A program made the position numbers and the translations under genes. 60,900 nt of DNA. Source: Tritrichomonas foetus (lineage: Eukaryota; Parabasalia; Tritrichomonadida; Tritrichomonadidae). The stretch covers positions 1-60,900 of the forward strand of contig MLAK01000802.1 in assembly GCA_001839685.1 (NCBI GenBank), read 5' to 3'. This document shows positions 41,329-50,972 of the stretch, piece by piece; the first letter of the stretch is position 1; the number at the start of each line of letters is the position of its first letter. The notes below the pieces were generated by a model. It searched no databases and was not told the origin of the DNA. It saw only the letters and a list, made by a program, of their open reading frames with translations.

Positions 41329-42882
41329 GATTTAATTTGAGAATTATGACGATAATATTTTTGAAATACTGTGAAGTACGATTACTTTTCGAAATATCAT
41401 TCTGAAGTTTATCATTATTTGAGTTTGATGATAATCAATTTGAAAAAAGTCTCTCTTGAGAAAATTTTCGAATAATCTTTTCGAAAAGTTAAAAAGTCAT
41501 CGTAATCACCTCATATTTTTCTTTAAAAATATTTTGATGATCTTTTGGAAAAGTTAAAAAGATCGCACTACCGAAATGGCATTTCAAGAAAGGACATATT
41601 GTAAAGAATACAGATTTTCTTTTTCTGATCTAAGTCCTAAAAAAGATTGATAATTAATTTTCATAGAGCAGGACTTTTTATTTTTCACACAATACAAAGG
41701 ATTTACTTAAAGAATGCATCTATATACTTATTTGTTTAATTCTTATTCCAAAAAGAATATTTTCAGTGATTAAGTGGTGATATATATTGAATTATTTTTT
41801 TATTTTTGAAATATAATGCTTATCTGAGGGACACTGATGTATATTTCCTATGAATCAATGAAATTGAAGTACATTGATATATATATCTTTTACAAATTGT
41901 ATTTTCCCTATTCACAAAAGGCTTATGATTACTTTATGTTCTCCAAAAATTTTATAATGGAATATGGATCCCAACATTCAATAATGCTGGTAAGATCCAG
42001 AGTAGAAGCACATATAGAAAACACAAGAAATGATCAAAGATTTATACTTATTTCACTCATGTATTTTTAATATTAATAAGATATATTGTGTATTTTGATC
42101 ATTGTAAGGAAAATAGTTTTATAATTTATTATTTCTGATTATTCTATTTTGATTTGGTAGATTTGCTAAGTCGTGGTTATGTAATAATATGTACAATCTC
42201 CTATTTATAATTTATTTATCGAAAAAAGGATTTGATCACAAAAGTATGATGTGCAATGTGTTGCAAACATCCCCTTATCCAAAATTCAACATCTTTATGT
42301 AAAAATAGAATAATTAATTCACAATTTTATATGAACGAATATCATGAAACATTGGAAATTTCATTCAGGATTTCGTTCTAAATTGATGTTATTCAATACA
42401 ATTCTGCTGAATAAGAATCATATTTGAATTGTTCATTAATTGCCTCATAGAATTGACTTGATTTGTTCAAAAAGTTATTAATGCTTATCTTCCTAGAAAC
42501 AAAATGAATATTTTAATCAAGTTTAAGACATATTTATTTGAATGAGTAAGAAAATAATAGAAAAAATCGATTTTGAATTTTTTTGCCGATATAATTAAAT
42601 GTGATCCATTTTTTAAAAATGGAAATTATCACAACAAAAGAAATATGTATACTTACGATGTGATGTTACTGTTCTTATTTAAATCAATTGAGCTTGTTCA
42701 TTTCTTTCAATTCTTCTTGATCACATGTTGATTAGATCTTTCAAAAACATCTTGATCAAACAACTTTTTGAGTATATTCAATTAACAGGAATTCATTATT
42801 TCAAAAATTCAATTCCCACTTCAATTTGAAAAAAATTCACAGAAAAATATATTCGTATAAAAATGAGAATATTTACTTCATT
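41329..42882. other. Long intergenic region, 1.55 kb
   Basis: No gene recognised; a 77-codon frame at 41837-42070 has no coding character. Two imperfect copies of a unit of about 42 bp lie at 41461-41502 and 41527-41568. Each contains a near-palindrome, TCTTTTCGAAAAGTT in the first and TCTTTTGGAAAAGTT in the second, followed by AAAAAG. Confidence 0.45.
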
Positions 42883-42887
42883 TCATT
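42883..42887 (+). promoter_or_regulatory. Candidate initiator TCATT
   Basis: TCATT fits the trichomonad initiator consensus TCA[CT][AT]. Its A (42885) is 11 nt before the ATG of the MBF1 gene. Confidence 0.45.
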
Positions 42888-42895
42888 TCTAAAAC

Positions 42896-43309
42896 ATGGG
42901 AGAACCATTCTTTTTTAGAACAAATGATCCAGACTTTGATCCATTTAATGATACACGCACATATATCAAAATACCTCCTCCTCCAGGGAGTAATGCTGCA
43001 AAAATTGCTGCTGGTAAGCCAATTTATAAACCTGATGCTGCAACTCGTCGAATGAATGAAATTGATAACAATACAGAATGCTTCGAAGTTGAAAGAAGCG
43101 GAATGGAAATCGCTAATCGAATGAAGTCTCTTCGATCTCAAAAGGAAATGACTCAAAAAGAACTTGCACATCGTGCATCAGTTAAAATTGATGTTGTGAG
43201 GGATTATGAAAATGGAAAAGCACTTCCTGATGCAAAGATAATTGCTCGATTTGAACAAATCCTTGGAGGACCTCTTCGTGAGAAAACACAGAAGAAGAAA
43301 AAATTTTAA
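42896..43309 (+). CDS. Multiprotein bridging factor 1 (MBF1)
   Basis: This 137-residue protein matches MBF1. The N-terminal MBF1 domain is partly kept (KIAAGKPIYKPDAATRRMNEID to EVERSGMEIANRM). A Cro/C1-type helix-turn-helix follows at about 74-125 (MTQKELAHRASVKIDVVRDY, ENGKALPDAKIIARFEQIL, GGPLREK). MBF1 links gene-specific activators to TBP and also protects against ribosome frameshifting at collided ribosomes. The family length of about 140-150 residues is matched. The extreme N terminus, GEPFFFRTNDPDFDPFND, is unlike other MBF1 proteins. The start is supported by an initiator motif at 42883. Confidence 0.95.
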   Translation: MGEPFFFRTNDPDFDPFNDTRTYIKIPPPPGSNAAKIAAGKPIYKPDAATRRMNEIDNNTECFEVERSGMEIANRMKSLRSQKEMTQKELAHRASVKIDVVRDYENGKALPDAKIIARFEQILGGPLREKTQKKKKF

Positions 43310-43715
43310 TATTCAGATATAAGAGATTAATATTTGAATTTAAATAAAAAAACGATTGAGCTTCTTCATATTATTTTTTTTTTTTTTTAGAAAAGAATTT
43401 CAACAGGAATTTTTAAGATTGGTAGAAAAGCTATCCATTTTTTATACTCGTGTTCGACAATTGTCGGATTTGTCGGCATTTTTTACCATTTCTCCGAAAT
43501 AACTTTTTTCACTATTACTAACCAATTAGCTTATGAAAAAAATTACAGTTTTTCATTAGCGATTCGATAAATTTTCACTTTTTGAATATTCTCACACCTA
43601 CTTATTCAATTTTTTTCAATGTTTCCTAATCAAATATTTCTAAATTGTCAATAATTTTCAATACAATATTTTATTAAATTTCACCTAACGTTCCATCAAA
43701 ATTTTCCGCATAATT
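43310..43715. other. Intergenic region with a perfect 12-bp palindrome
   Basis: T-rich tract at 43373-43390. CGACAATTGTCG at 43455-43466 is a perfect palindrome, and CGGATTTGTCGG follows directly. It lies about 250 bp upstream of the phosphatase start and could be a protein-binding site, which is inference. Confidence 0.35.
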
Positions 43716-44687
43716 ATGAATAGCAAACTTGACAAGCTTATTCGCAATTATTTCCACGCCGATTTTACGTCATCTTATGGAGAAGCTGAAATAGCATGGC
43801 TTTGTGCATCAGTACGACAGGTATTCCTTAAAGAAAAGACAGTTCTCAGTTTAAAGCCACCAATACATATTGTTGGCGACCTTCACGGGCAATTCAACGA
43901 TCTCCTTCGACTTTTTCAGGCGTGCCGTACACCTCCACATTCTACCTTTTTATTTCTCGGCGATTACGTTGATCGCGGAGATCATTCAATCGAAGTAATA
44001 ACGTTATTGTTTGCTTTAAAGCTACGCTATCCGAAAAACGTCTACATGCTTCGCGGAAACCACGAGTGCACAGAAATGGCAGAAATGTTTGGTTTTGCTG
44101 ACGAATGCAAGCGAAAAATATCAAATTCAATATTATCGTCTTATAACGAGGCTTTCGAAGCAATGCCACTCGCAGCAGTAATCGATAGTAAAGTATTTTG
44201 CGTCCACGGCGGCCTCAGCCCTTCGCTTCCGTCTATATCAGATATATCCAAAATTCGTCGACCAACCGCCATTCCAGAAACTGGGCCAATAACTGACCTC
44301 CTTTGGTCGGACCCGTCCCCTTCTGTCACTGACTGGGGCCCGAATACAAGAGGGAGCACGTTTACTTGGGGGTTGGCGACCGTTAACGAATTCCTAGCAA
44401 ACAATAATCTCGAAAAAATTATTAGGGCACATCAATTGGCCTTTGAAGGTCATTCTTATCCGTTTCCAAATGATACTCGTGTAATTACCATTTTTACTGC
44501 ATCAAGTTATGCAAACGAATATAAAAATAAGGCAGCGTTCTTGACAGTTGACAAAGATTGCAAAATAACAATAACAAAGCTTACAACAGCAGTGCCACTA
44601 CCTGCAAATATTGTGAATGAGAATTTTGGAGAGAATCAGGTTTTGGTGAAGAAGCGACCACTTAGAATTTCAGGTGGAAGAACTTGA
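43716..44687 (+). CDS. PPP-family serine/threonine phosphatase, PP1-like
   Basis: This 323-residue protein has all catalytic motifs of the PPP family: GDLHG, GDYVDRG, RGNHE, the HGGLSP block, and RAHQ, so metal-dependent dephosphorylation is expected. LLWSDPSPSVTDWGPNTRGS and CHGGLSP-like features place it nearest PP1. It departs from PP1 in the C-terminal loop: SAPNYCGEF of PP1 reads TASSYANEY here, so the Cys that reacts with microcystin is Ala. After RAHQ, the VVEDGYEFF of PP1 reads LAFEGHSYPF. These loops contact inhibitors and regulatory partners, so regulation probably differs. The base composition is more GC-rich than in neighbouring genes, consistent with a well-expressed gene. Confidence 0.93.
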   Translation: MNSKLDKLIRNYFHADFTSSYGEAEIAWLCASVRQVFLKEKTVLSLKPPIHIVGDLHGQFNDLLRLFQACRTPPHSTFLFLGDYVDRGDHSIEVITLLFALKLRYPKNVYMLRGNHECTEMAEMFGFADECKRKISNSILSSYNEAFEAMPLAAVIDSKVFCVHGGLSPSLPSISDISKIRRPTAIPETGPITDLLWSDPSPSVTDWGPNTRGSTFTWGLATVNEFLANNNLEKIIRAHQLAFEGHSYPFPNDTRVITIFTASSYANEYKNKAAFLTVDKDCKITITKLTTAVPLPANIVNENFGENQVLVKKRPLRISGGRT

Positions 44688-45089
44688 TTTCAACTTTTTA
44701 TGAATTATATATCTGCTTGTTTTTGTTTGTTTAAAATTACTTTTCCTCAAAGGGGAAAAAAAAGTTCCAAATTTGTATCTGATTTGAAATCTACATTTTT
44801 GAACAATGATTGAAATTCATGTTATTTCTTTTTGTATTATTTTAGCAAAATGATATTTAAAGATTGTTTATGACCACAATTTACCGATTCCTCAATTGAA
44901 TAGTGAATAACAATTAATTGGAATTAAGTGCAAAATATTAATCTTGTGATTCATAAAAAAAAAAAAAAAAATTCAAATATTTATAAATATAGAGCAAAAC
45001 ACTTGATTTTTTATTTGTATGATTTTTTTTTTCATTATTTATTGAATTAACAACATCATAAAGTTAATTAGTGAAATCTAAACATTACT
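44688..45089. other. Convergent 3' region
   Basis: About 400 bp, AT-rich, with an A run at 44955-44970. No gene is seen. Confidence 0.35.
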
Positions 45090-47081
45090 CTATTTTGTGA
45101 TAACAATTGTTAATTGTGCCAGCATTCCTTCATTACTGACTAATTTCAAATATACCGGTTTCTTTTCCGGTGTTTTCTTCTTTCCAGAAATGCGCAGTTT
45201 AAAGGTATGCCCAGGTAACACTATTCCTTGTGTTGGTGTAACTCTGCATAATTTAGGACTGCTTGATTCGTCAAATTGTAAAGACCATTGTGCCCAAGCA
45301 TACGATTCATTCTTAAACTCGAACTCCATAGTTTCTTTTACTTTCATAGTAATTGTTTGACTTCCTGGAATGAATCTTGGCGTTGCCAAAGACTTCATTT
45401 CTTCAACCTTTTCAAGCAACCTAGTTTTGAATTCACTATTCTTTTCTGGATTCATTACAGGTATATCGACAGCAATAACTCCTTTTACTGGTCTATGATC
45501 TGATATTTTACATGTTCCTGATGTATAAGTTTCATAAACTTGATCCATTGGATAGTTATATACAATATTTTTAGATGTGTAGCATTGGTCAGTCATAAAA
45601 ACATTTGCTTTTGGTGCTAAATCAGCAGCTATATCAGTTTCAAAAACAAATTGTTCATCTTTATTTACAGACATTCGACATTCTTCTCTTTTTCTACATA
45701 AAACTCGATCAGTGTAAGAGGGAATTCTATGTTTTGGTCCAGTATCATATCTATCATAACCAACATCAAATTTATAAGTGGGATTAAAATTAATTACACC
45801 TTCAGTAAGTTGATAAATATCTGAGTTACTTGCACGAGCTTTCATTAATTGATCATTTAATTTTAATGTCTTTAAATCACCTTTTTCAATTTTACTAATC
45901 ACATCTTCGAATTTCAGATCAATTCGATAATTCAAATCACCAATTAAAATGAAATAATCAGTAGTATTTTTCATATGTTTCATTAAATCAATAAGCATTT
46001 GATTTCTTGCATCTGAGCTTTCTTGATGTGCTGCTAAATGACAACCAACTAGCATGAGGTGTCCATTATATCCAACATCAACTGTGTAAATAATAGCACT
46101 TTTATTTGCTAGTTTCCCATGAAATCCTAAGCGTACTTGTTCAGGTGGATGAACATTTATTGGTACAGGGTTGTCAAAAGAATCGAGAATCTTTTTTCTC
46201 ACACCAACAGCTGAAAAAACTCCACCTAATGAAATTGAATGAACAAGATTATAACGACCATCTTCAATAAATGCGCTAGTCAATACTTTTGTCCATTCGC
46301 TTCTGGCTTCACTGTTTCCACTTACAACTGTTTGAAAACTCATATCGATTTCTTGAAATGCAAAAAAGAGAATATCATAATCTCCATTGATGAATGTTTT
46401 AATTTGATTTTCAACATCATCATCTGGATGTCCACTTCCAACATTCCATGTCATACACATAATTCTGAACTTGTAGAAATTTGTGAAAAAAGAACTATTT
46501 AATAAATGTGATCGTTCAGACCAAGTCTGAAAAGCATCAGGAATGTAAGGAATCGGGAAAGTTATTGTATTGCTACTCATTATATCGAACAGTTCACATT
46601 TCAAATCAAAATTTGATGGTTTTGCATATTTATTCAAAAATGATTCATTTTGCTCAAAATTGAATTCTTCACGAAATTGTGAGACAATTCGACATATTCG
46701 AATTTGCGATACTAAAAACTCAAATTGACGGTTTGTATTTTCAACAGCAAATACTATTTCGGAATTGTGAGTGTCTGGAAAAGAGAAACTTATATAGTTT
46801 GTATTGAATTTAACGATCAGATTTGGATTAATCGGCAAATAGCAAGAATTACCTGACGAATCTTTCATTTGGAGAATCGCATCGCCCATCATATATTTAT
46901 GAAGAATTATGTTGACCTGGAAGTTTTTGTTTGAGTATGCTAAAACGGCTTTACAATTTACCCAGAAGTAACAGTGAGAAAGAAATTTTTCGACTCGTCT
47001 TCGGGTTGCTGCAGCTATGTCCTCGTTGGGAAATTGATCAATCGTTGCAAGAGTATCGATTTTTTGGAGTCTCGTTGTCAT
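45090..47081 (-). CDS. OCRL/INPP5B-type inositol polyphosphate 5-phosphatase with ASH domain
   Basis: This 663-residue protein removes the 5-phosphate from phosphoinositides such as PI(4,5)P2. The catalytic domain spans about 205-540: WNVG (212), FAFQEID (240), LVGCHLAAHQ (344), GDLNYRID (381), PSYTDRVLCR (454) and SDHRPVKG (527). All are canonical for the 5-phosphatase fold. The N-terminal 170 residues resemble the PH domain of OCRL. Residues 570-663 fit an ASH domain, with EFEFKNESYAWAQW and LPGHTFKLRISGKK. The inactive C-terminal RhoGAP domain of human OCRL is absent. OCRL acts on endosomes, Golgi and cilia. The lack of a RhoGAP part fits the shorter proteins of other protists. Confidence 0.93.
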   Translation of the reverse strand: MTTRLQKIDTLATIDQFPNEDIAAATRRRVEKFLSHCYFWVNCKAVLAYSNKNFQVNIILHKYMMGDAILQMKDSSGNSCYLPINPNLIVKFNTNYISFSFPDTHNSEIVFAVENTNRQFEFLVSQIRICRIVSQFREEFNFEQNESFLNKYAKPSNFDLKCELFDIMSSNTITFPIPYIPDAFQTWSERSHLLNSSFFTNFYKFRIMCMTWNVGSGHPDDDVENQIKTFINGDYDILFFAFQEIDMSFQTVVSGNSEARSEWTKVLTSAFIEDGRYNLVHSISLGGVFSAVGVRKKILDSFDNPVPINVHPPEQVRLGFHGKLANKSAIIYTVDVGYNGHLMLVGCHLAAHQESSDARNQMLIDLMKHMKNTTDYFILIGDLNYRIDLKFEDVISKIEKGDLKTLKLNDQLMKARASNSDIYQLTEGVINFNPTYKFDVGYDRYDTGPKHRIPSYTDRVLCRKREECRMSVNKDEQFVFETDIAADLAPKANVFMTDQCYTSKNIVYNYPMDQVYETYTSGTCKISDHRPVKGVIAVDIPVMNPEKNSEFKTRLLEKVEEMKSLATPRFIPGSQTITMKVKETMEFEFKNESYAWAQWSLQFDESSSPKLCRVTPTQGIVLPGHTFKLRISGKKKTPEKKPVYLKLVSNEGMLAQLTIVITK

Positions 47082-47084
47082 TTA

Positions 47085-47089
47085 TGTGA
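47085..47089 (-). promoter_or_regulatory. Candidate initiator TCACA
   Basis: On the minus strand the sequence reads TTTCACATAA before the ATG at 47081. TCACA fits the trichomonad initiator, with the predicted start 6 nt upstream of the ATG. Confidence 0.45.
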
Positions 47090-48129
47090 AATTTATTTTT
47101 TTTTGATCGAAATATCTCATCAAAAAGAATTCAATTATTTTCGATCATAAAATTGAAGATTATTCATTAATCTGTCATTTATTTATGCTATTTTCTGTTA
47201 CTAAATGGCCACTTAATCGGTAACGTATACGAAAATTCATTGTTGTTTGAAAAAGTGGATCAATCTCACTGAAAGTTTTTTGATTCCGATATATGATTTT
47301 GCTTTTTTTTTTCTCCAGATTGAGCGACATTTTTGGTGATCGTTACATGCTTTATTTCTTCTTATAAACTTATTAACATCAAATAAACATAACAAACTGT
47401 CGTAAATTATATAATTGAGTGAAATGACTGAAAGAATCGGGTTTTTGTAGTCTTCACATCTGTCAAATAAAACATTTTATGAAAAAACGCTATAAAACAT
47501 CAATCGAGTATTTATTCATTTTTGCTTTCATTTTCATAATAAATTTTGTTTTTCATTCATTTTGTTTTGATTCATTTTGTTTTGATTCATCATCAACAAT
47601 GAAAGTCGAAAGATTTGACTAAAAAGCATCTACTTTATGCTGATTTTCCCAATAATTAAATCGAAAAACTGTGCGATAATTGTTTTGTTATCTCATTGGA
47701 GACTCAACCTGAAAGATATCAATGAAATGATGAAATAGCTATCAAGAATAGTTTGCCAAGTGGTCGATAGATTGAAAATTCTAATTCAGATGAAGAAAAT
47801 ATTGTGCTTTGTAATTCTTTTTCTTTTATGTGACCAATATATTATCCATTTGATTCTTTGAGAGATGATAGATATCTCTCTACCTTTTTTTAACGTGAGC
47901 CTAATTATATTCTGTGTTTTTATATCAAAAATAGTATCGAAATACACAAACTAAATGTTGGATTGATTCCAAGAAAAATGAAAAAGGGGAAATCTATACT
48001 TTCATTGTTCAAAATTTCAGAGAAAATCCTTTTATATTGATGACATATCTGTAAAATCAAAATGAATGATGGAAAATAAAGAAATGGTTGGAATATAAAT
48101 ACATTTTATAAATCAAATAAATGATAAAA
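47090..48129. other. Intergenic region, 1 kb
   Basis: AT-rich. A short tandem repeat of TTCATTTTGTTTTGA occurs twice near 47560-47588. No gene is recognised. Confidence 0.4.
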
Positions 48130-49653
48130 TTATTTGGATATTTTTTCTAAAACAGATGATTCAAAGGTGAATGAATTCTGGTTGTTGATTTTTGATGCAT
48201 AGGCAATTCTAGTTGCTTCAAACTTGGCTGTATTCTCTTGAATTTGTGAGATTGTTTCATCATTTTTCTTTTGTAATTCAGAAATTTCTTGTTCAATTTT
48301 CAAAACTCTTTCTTCAACTTTTTGCATATCTTCTTCTTTAAGCTCCACTTCTTGTTCATCTTCATGATATTGCCTAATTCTTTCTTGTAACTTTTCATCA
48401 TTCAATGATAAAAGTTCTCTTCGCTGATTCAATTTCTCCACTAATTCTCGGTGTTCAGAATTCTTTTTAGAATTATATTCTTTGTCTCTTAAAATAGTTT
48501 TTATTCGTCTTTGAATTTTTAATTTTTCGTCGTGATTATTTTCATAAACTTGATGATCATTTTCAATTTTTTCTATGAGTGAATCAATTGCAAGTTTCAT
48601 TTGTTCAATTTCCCTTAATTGTAAAGTTTGCGTCTTGATTCTATCAACTTTAATTCCCCATCTCCTTTCAATTTCTACTCGCTGTTGTTTATTTCGTTCA
48701 TCCAAAGCGTCAATTGATTGTTCTTCTGCTTGAAGTTTTCTTTGTCGTTCAGTTAAAGCATTAACAATAGAATTTATAACATTTCCAACCTTTTCTTTCT
48801 TAAGAACAGTTGAAATATCAGTCACAATTTGCTGATTTTTTGCATTAGAATGTTTAACAAATAATGGTTTTTGAAGTTGATGATTTTTCTGTTCTTTTTC
48901 GAGAACTCGCTTCTTTGTTAAAAGATCTTTTTTTCTAATTCGATTATTTGATTCCATTTTTTCTATTTTATTTAACACTTTTTCGAAATCTAAATTTTCA
49001 ACATCATTTAATTCATTAATTTTATCAAATTTACTTTCTGCGAGTTTTGCATCTTCTTCTATATCAACAATTAATATTTCATCTAATCTGGTATCATCAA
49101 GAGGTTCAGATAATATTCTTCGAGCATTAATTATTTTTGCTTCAAGCTCTTCTTTCTTTTTAATCAATTTTGATTGTTGTTTTTGTAAAGAAATTTGATA
49201 ATAGTTTGTATTTGCTTTATTGTATTCTTCTACAAATTTATTCTTCTTTATAATTGGCTTTCCTTTGGATAATGATATTAGAATTGAATGTTGATATTCT
49301 AATTCTTCTCTGACTTTATCTAATTTGATTTGCAGGCGATTTATTTCTTTTTGATTTGTTGGTTCTTCAAAGTCGTCATACTTTTGTAATGATGAAAATA
49401 ATTCTAATGCTTTTTGTCTACGATGAAGAGATCTCTCCTTTTCCATTAATGCTTGGCGTCTTCTACGAAGAAATCTTTTTTCATAATCAAGTTGAATTGT
49501 TTTGGTGTCGTAATCTCTCATTTCTTCTATATATTGCGCTTCTAAACTGTGCTGATCTTCTACATAGTCGTCAAAAGCATATTGGTTGGACGTTGGCGAG
49601 TGTTTCCTATAAGTATTTTCTTCATATAATTCTCCTTTCGATTTTCTTTTCAT
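48130..49653 (-). CDS. Long coiled-coil protein, function unknown
   Basis: This 507-residue protein is almost all charged alpha helix, rich in Glu, Lys, Gln and Arg, with heptad-like patterns from about 50 to 490 (for example RRRRQALMEKERSLHRRQKA and LKEEDMQKVEERVLKIEQEI). There is no signal peptide, membrane segment or enzyme motif. The N-terminal 40 residues are charged and tyrosine-rich. Such proteins in flagellates are often cytoskeletal or basal-body components, but nothing here shows which. The frame is intact with no gaps, and the start at 49653 gives MKRKSKGELYEENTYR. Confidence 0.8.
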   Translation of the reverse strand: MKRKSKGELYEENTYRKHSPTSNQYAFDDYVEDQHSLEAQYIEEMRDYDTKTIQLDYEKRFLRRRRQALMEKERSLHRRQKALELFSSLQKYDDFEEPTNQKEINRLQIKLDKVREELEYQHSILISLSKGKPIIKKNKFVEEYNKANTNYYQISLQKQQSKLIKKKEELEAKIINARRILSEPLDDTRLDEILIVDIEEDAKLAESKFDKINELNDVENLDFEKVLNKIEKMESNNRIRKKDLLTKKRVLEKEQKNHQLQKPLFVKHSNAKNQQIVTDISTVLKKEKVGNVINSIVNALTERQRKLQAEEQSIDALDERNKQQRVEIERRWGIKVDRIKTQTLQLREIEQMKLAIDSLIEKIENDHQVYENNHDEKLKIQRRIKTILRDKEYNSKKNSEHRELVEKLNQRRELLSLNDEKLQERIRQYHEDEQEVELKEEDMQKVEERVLKIEQEISELQKKNDETISQIQENTAKFEATRIAYASKINNQNSFTFESSVLEKISK

Positions 49654-50625
49654 CTACAATATCAGCATACGTTAAATTACTGTTACATTTTTTTTCTTGA
49701 GATATATGGTCTCATATTGTGTTTAAGGCTATTTAAACATTTAAAAAGTTTATCACTTTTTTTTTAATTTTAAACGCACATTGAATGAAGAAAATGGCTG
49801 AAAATGTTCATCTTCTCAAAGATTATGAATAAAATAATTTTCTTTCTTGTTTAGAACATTCATATCAATCACTCTTGGCTAGTTTCAGAAATCATCACAA
49901 TTCACATCATTTTCATCTTATTCACAAGCAAGAGATTTTACATTTATTTTAGGAAATATATATAATATATTTATAATTATGGAAGTAGGAGACAAAAACA
50001 GATGAATAAAAGAAAGAATGTCAAACGGAATAGCATTTGTATTAATTTGGCGATATACTCGAATACATTGAAATCACCATAAAAGAGTTAATTGTTAAAC
50101 TCATATTCTAATAAATAACTTGTAGCGTCAGTATCTTCGAATGTTTGAACAGATTCTGGAATTCTGGAAATCGACATTTTATTTCATCGGTGTGAATCTT
50201 CAGAAAAAGTTTAACAATTTTCAATTCATTTTTACTGTCATAAAAGATGTATACAAACTAACTAGCTCTAGATGTAGAAGACTATTGAGAGATCTAAATG
50301 AATAATTGTTGATATTATTGTCATCTAAAAATTATTTAATTGTAATCCTATTAATAATATATAAATATTATAATTTAAAAATCAAGATACAGAGAAAACC
50401 AAATCCATAAAAAAATTGTGAGAAAAAAATAAACCCCACAGAAATTTCTGAGAATTATTGAGATAAAAAGTGATTTTATAGCATTAATATCTTGATTATT
50501 TCTTATCATAAATCGTGCTTTTTATTATCATATGACCCTCCATCGAAAATTATAATGTTTTCCAAAATACAAAAATGAAGTATAAAAAAAAAAATATTAA
50601 TAATTTTGATATAAATAAAAAAAAT
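49654..50625. other. Intergenic region
   Basis: AT-rich, about 970 bp, nothing recognised. The extended frame of the next gene (50550-50625) is not counted as coding because the better reading of that gene stops at 50626. Confidence 0.4.
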
Positions 50626-50972
50626 TTAGGAATCAATGAGAAGATTACGAATGTTTTGCCATCTAAATGGCGAGTCATCAGAAAATTCACTTGGCATCGA
50701 GCCTGGAAAAAAACATATTGGGTTCCATTTTTCCCATTGTAATGTTCGGAAACATCGTTTTGTTCCTGATCCAGGATTGTTTGCTGGAATATGTGCTGAT
50801 TCCAGGAAGATTTTTCTGTACGCAATGCATTTAATTCTTGAATCATCGCATTCATTTTCAGTTGGTAGCCATTTGCCTTTTGTGTCAATTTCTTGATTTG
50901 GTCTTTCAATCGTTGTATCTGTATACCTGCTTGAGAATGTGCTGTTGAGGACTGCCAGTCTATTTTCTTCAT
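50626..50972 (-). pseudogene. Small coiled-coil gene with a one-base frameshift
   Basis: The frame from 50972 encodes a short coiled coil (QIQRLKDQIKKLTQKANGYQ, MNAMIQELNALRTEK). At the A5 run (T5 on the plus strand, 50811-50815) the protein-like reading moves to another frame. Beyond that point one frame gives IFLESAHIPANNPGSGTKRC, then LQWEKWNPICFFPGSMPSE and ends in FRWQNIRNLLIDS at stop 50626-50628. Staying in the first frame gives an odd hydrophobic tail. A single base missing from the A run would explain this: the span is 347 nt, one short of a multiple of three. The cause is either a sequencing error at a homopolymer or a recent frameshift. I do not recognise the family. Confidence 0.65.
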
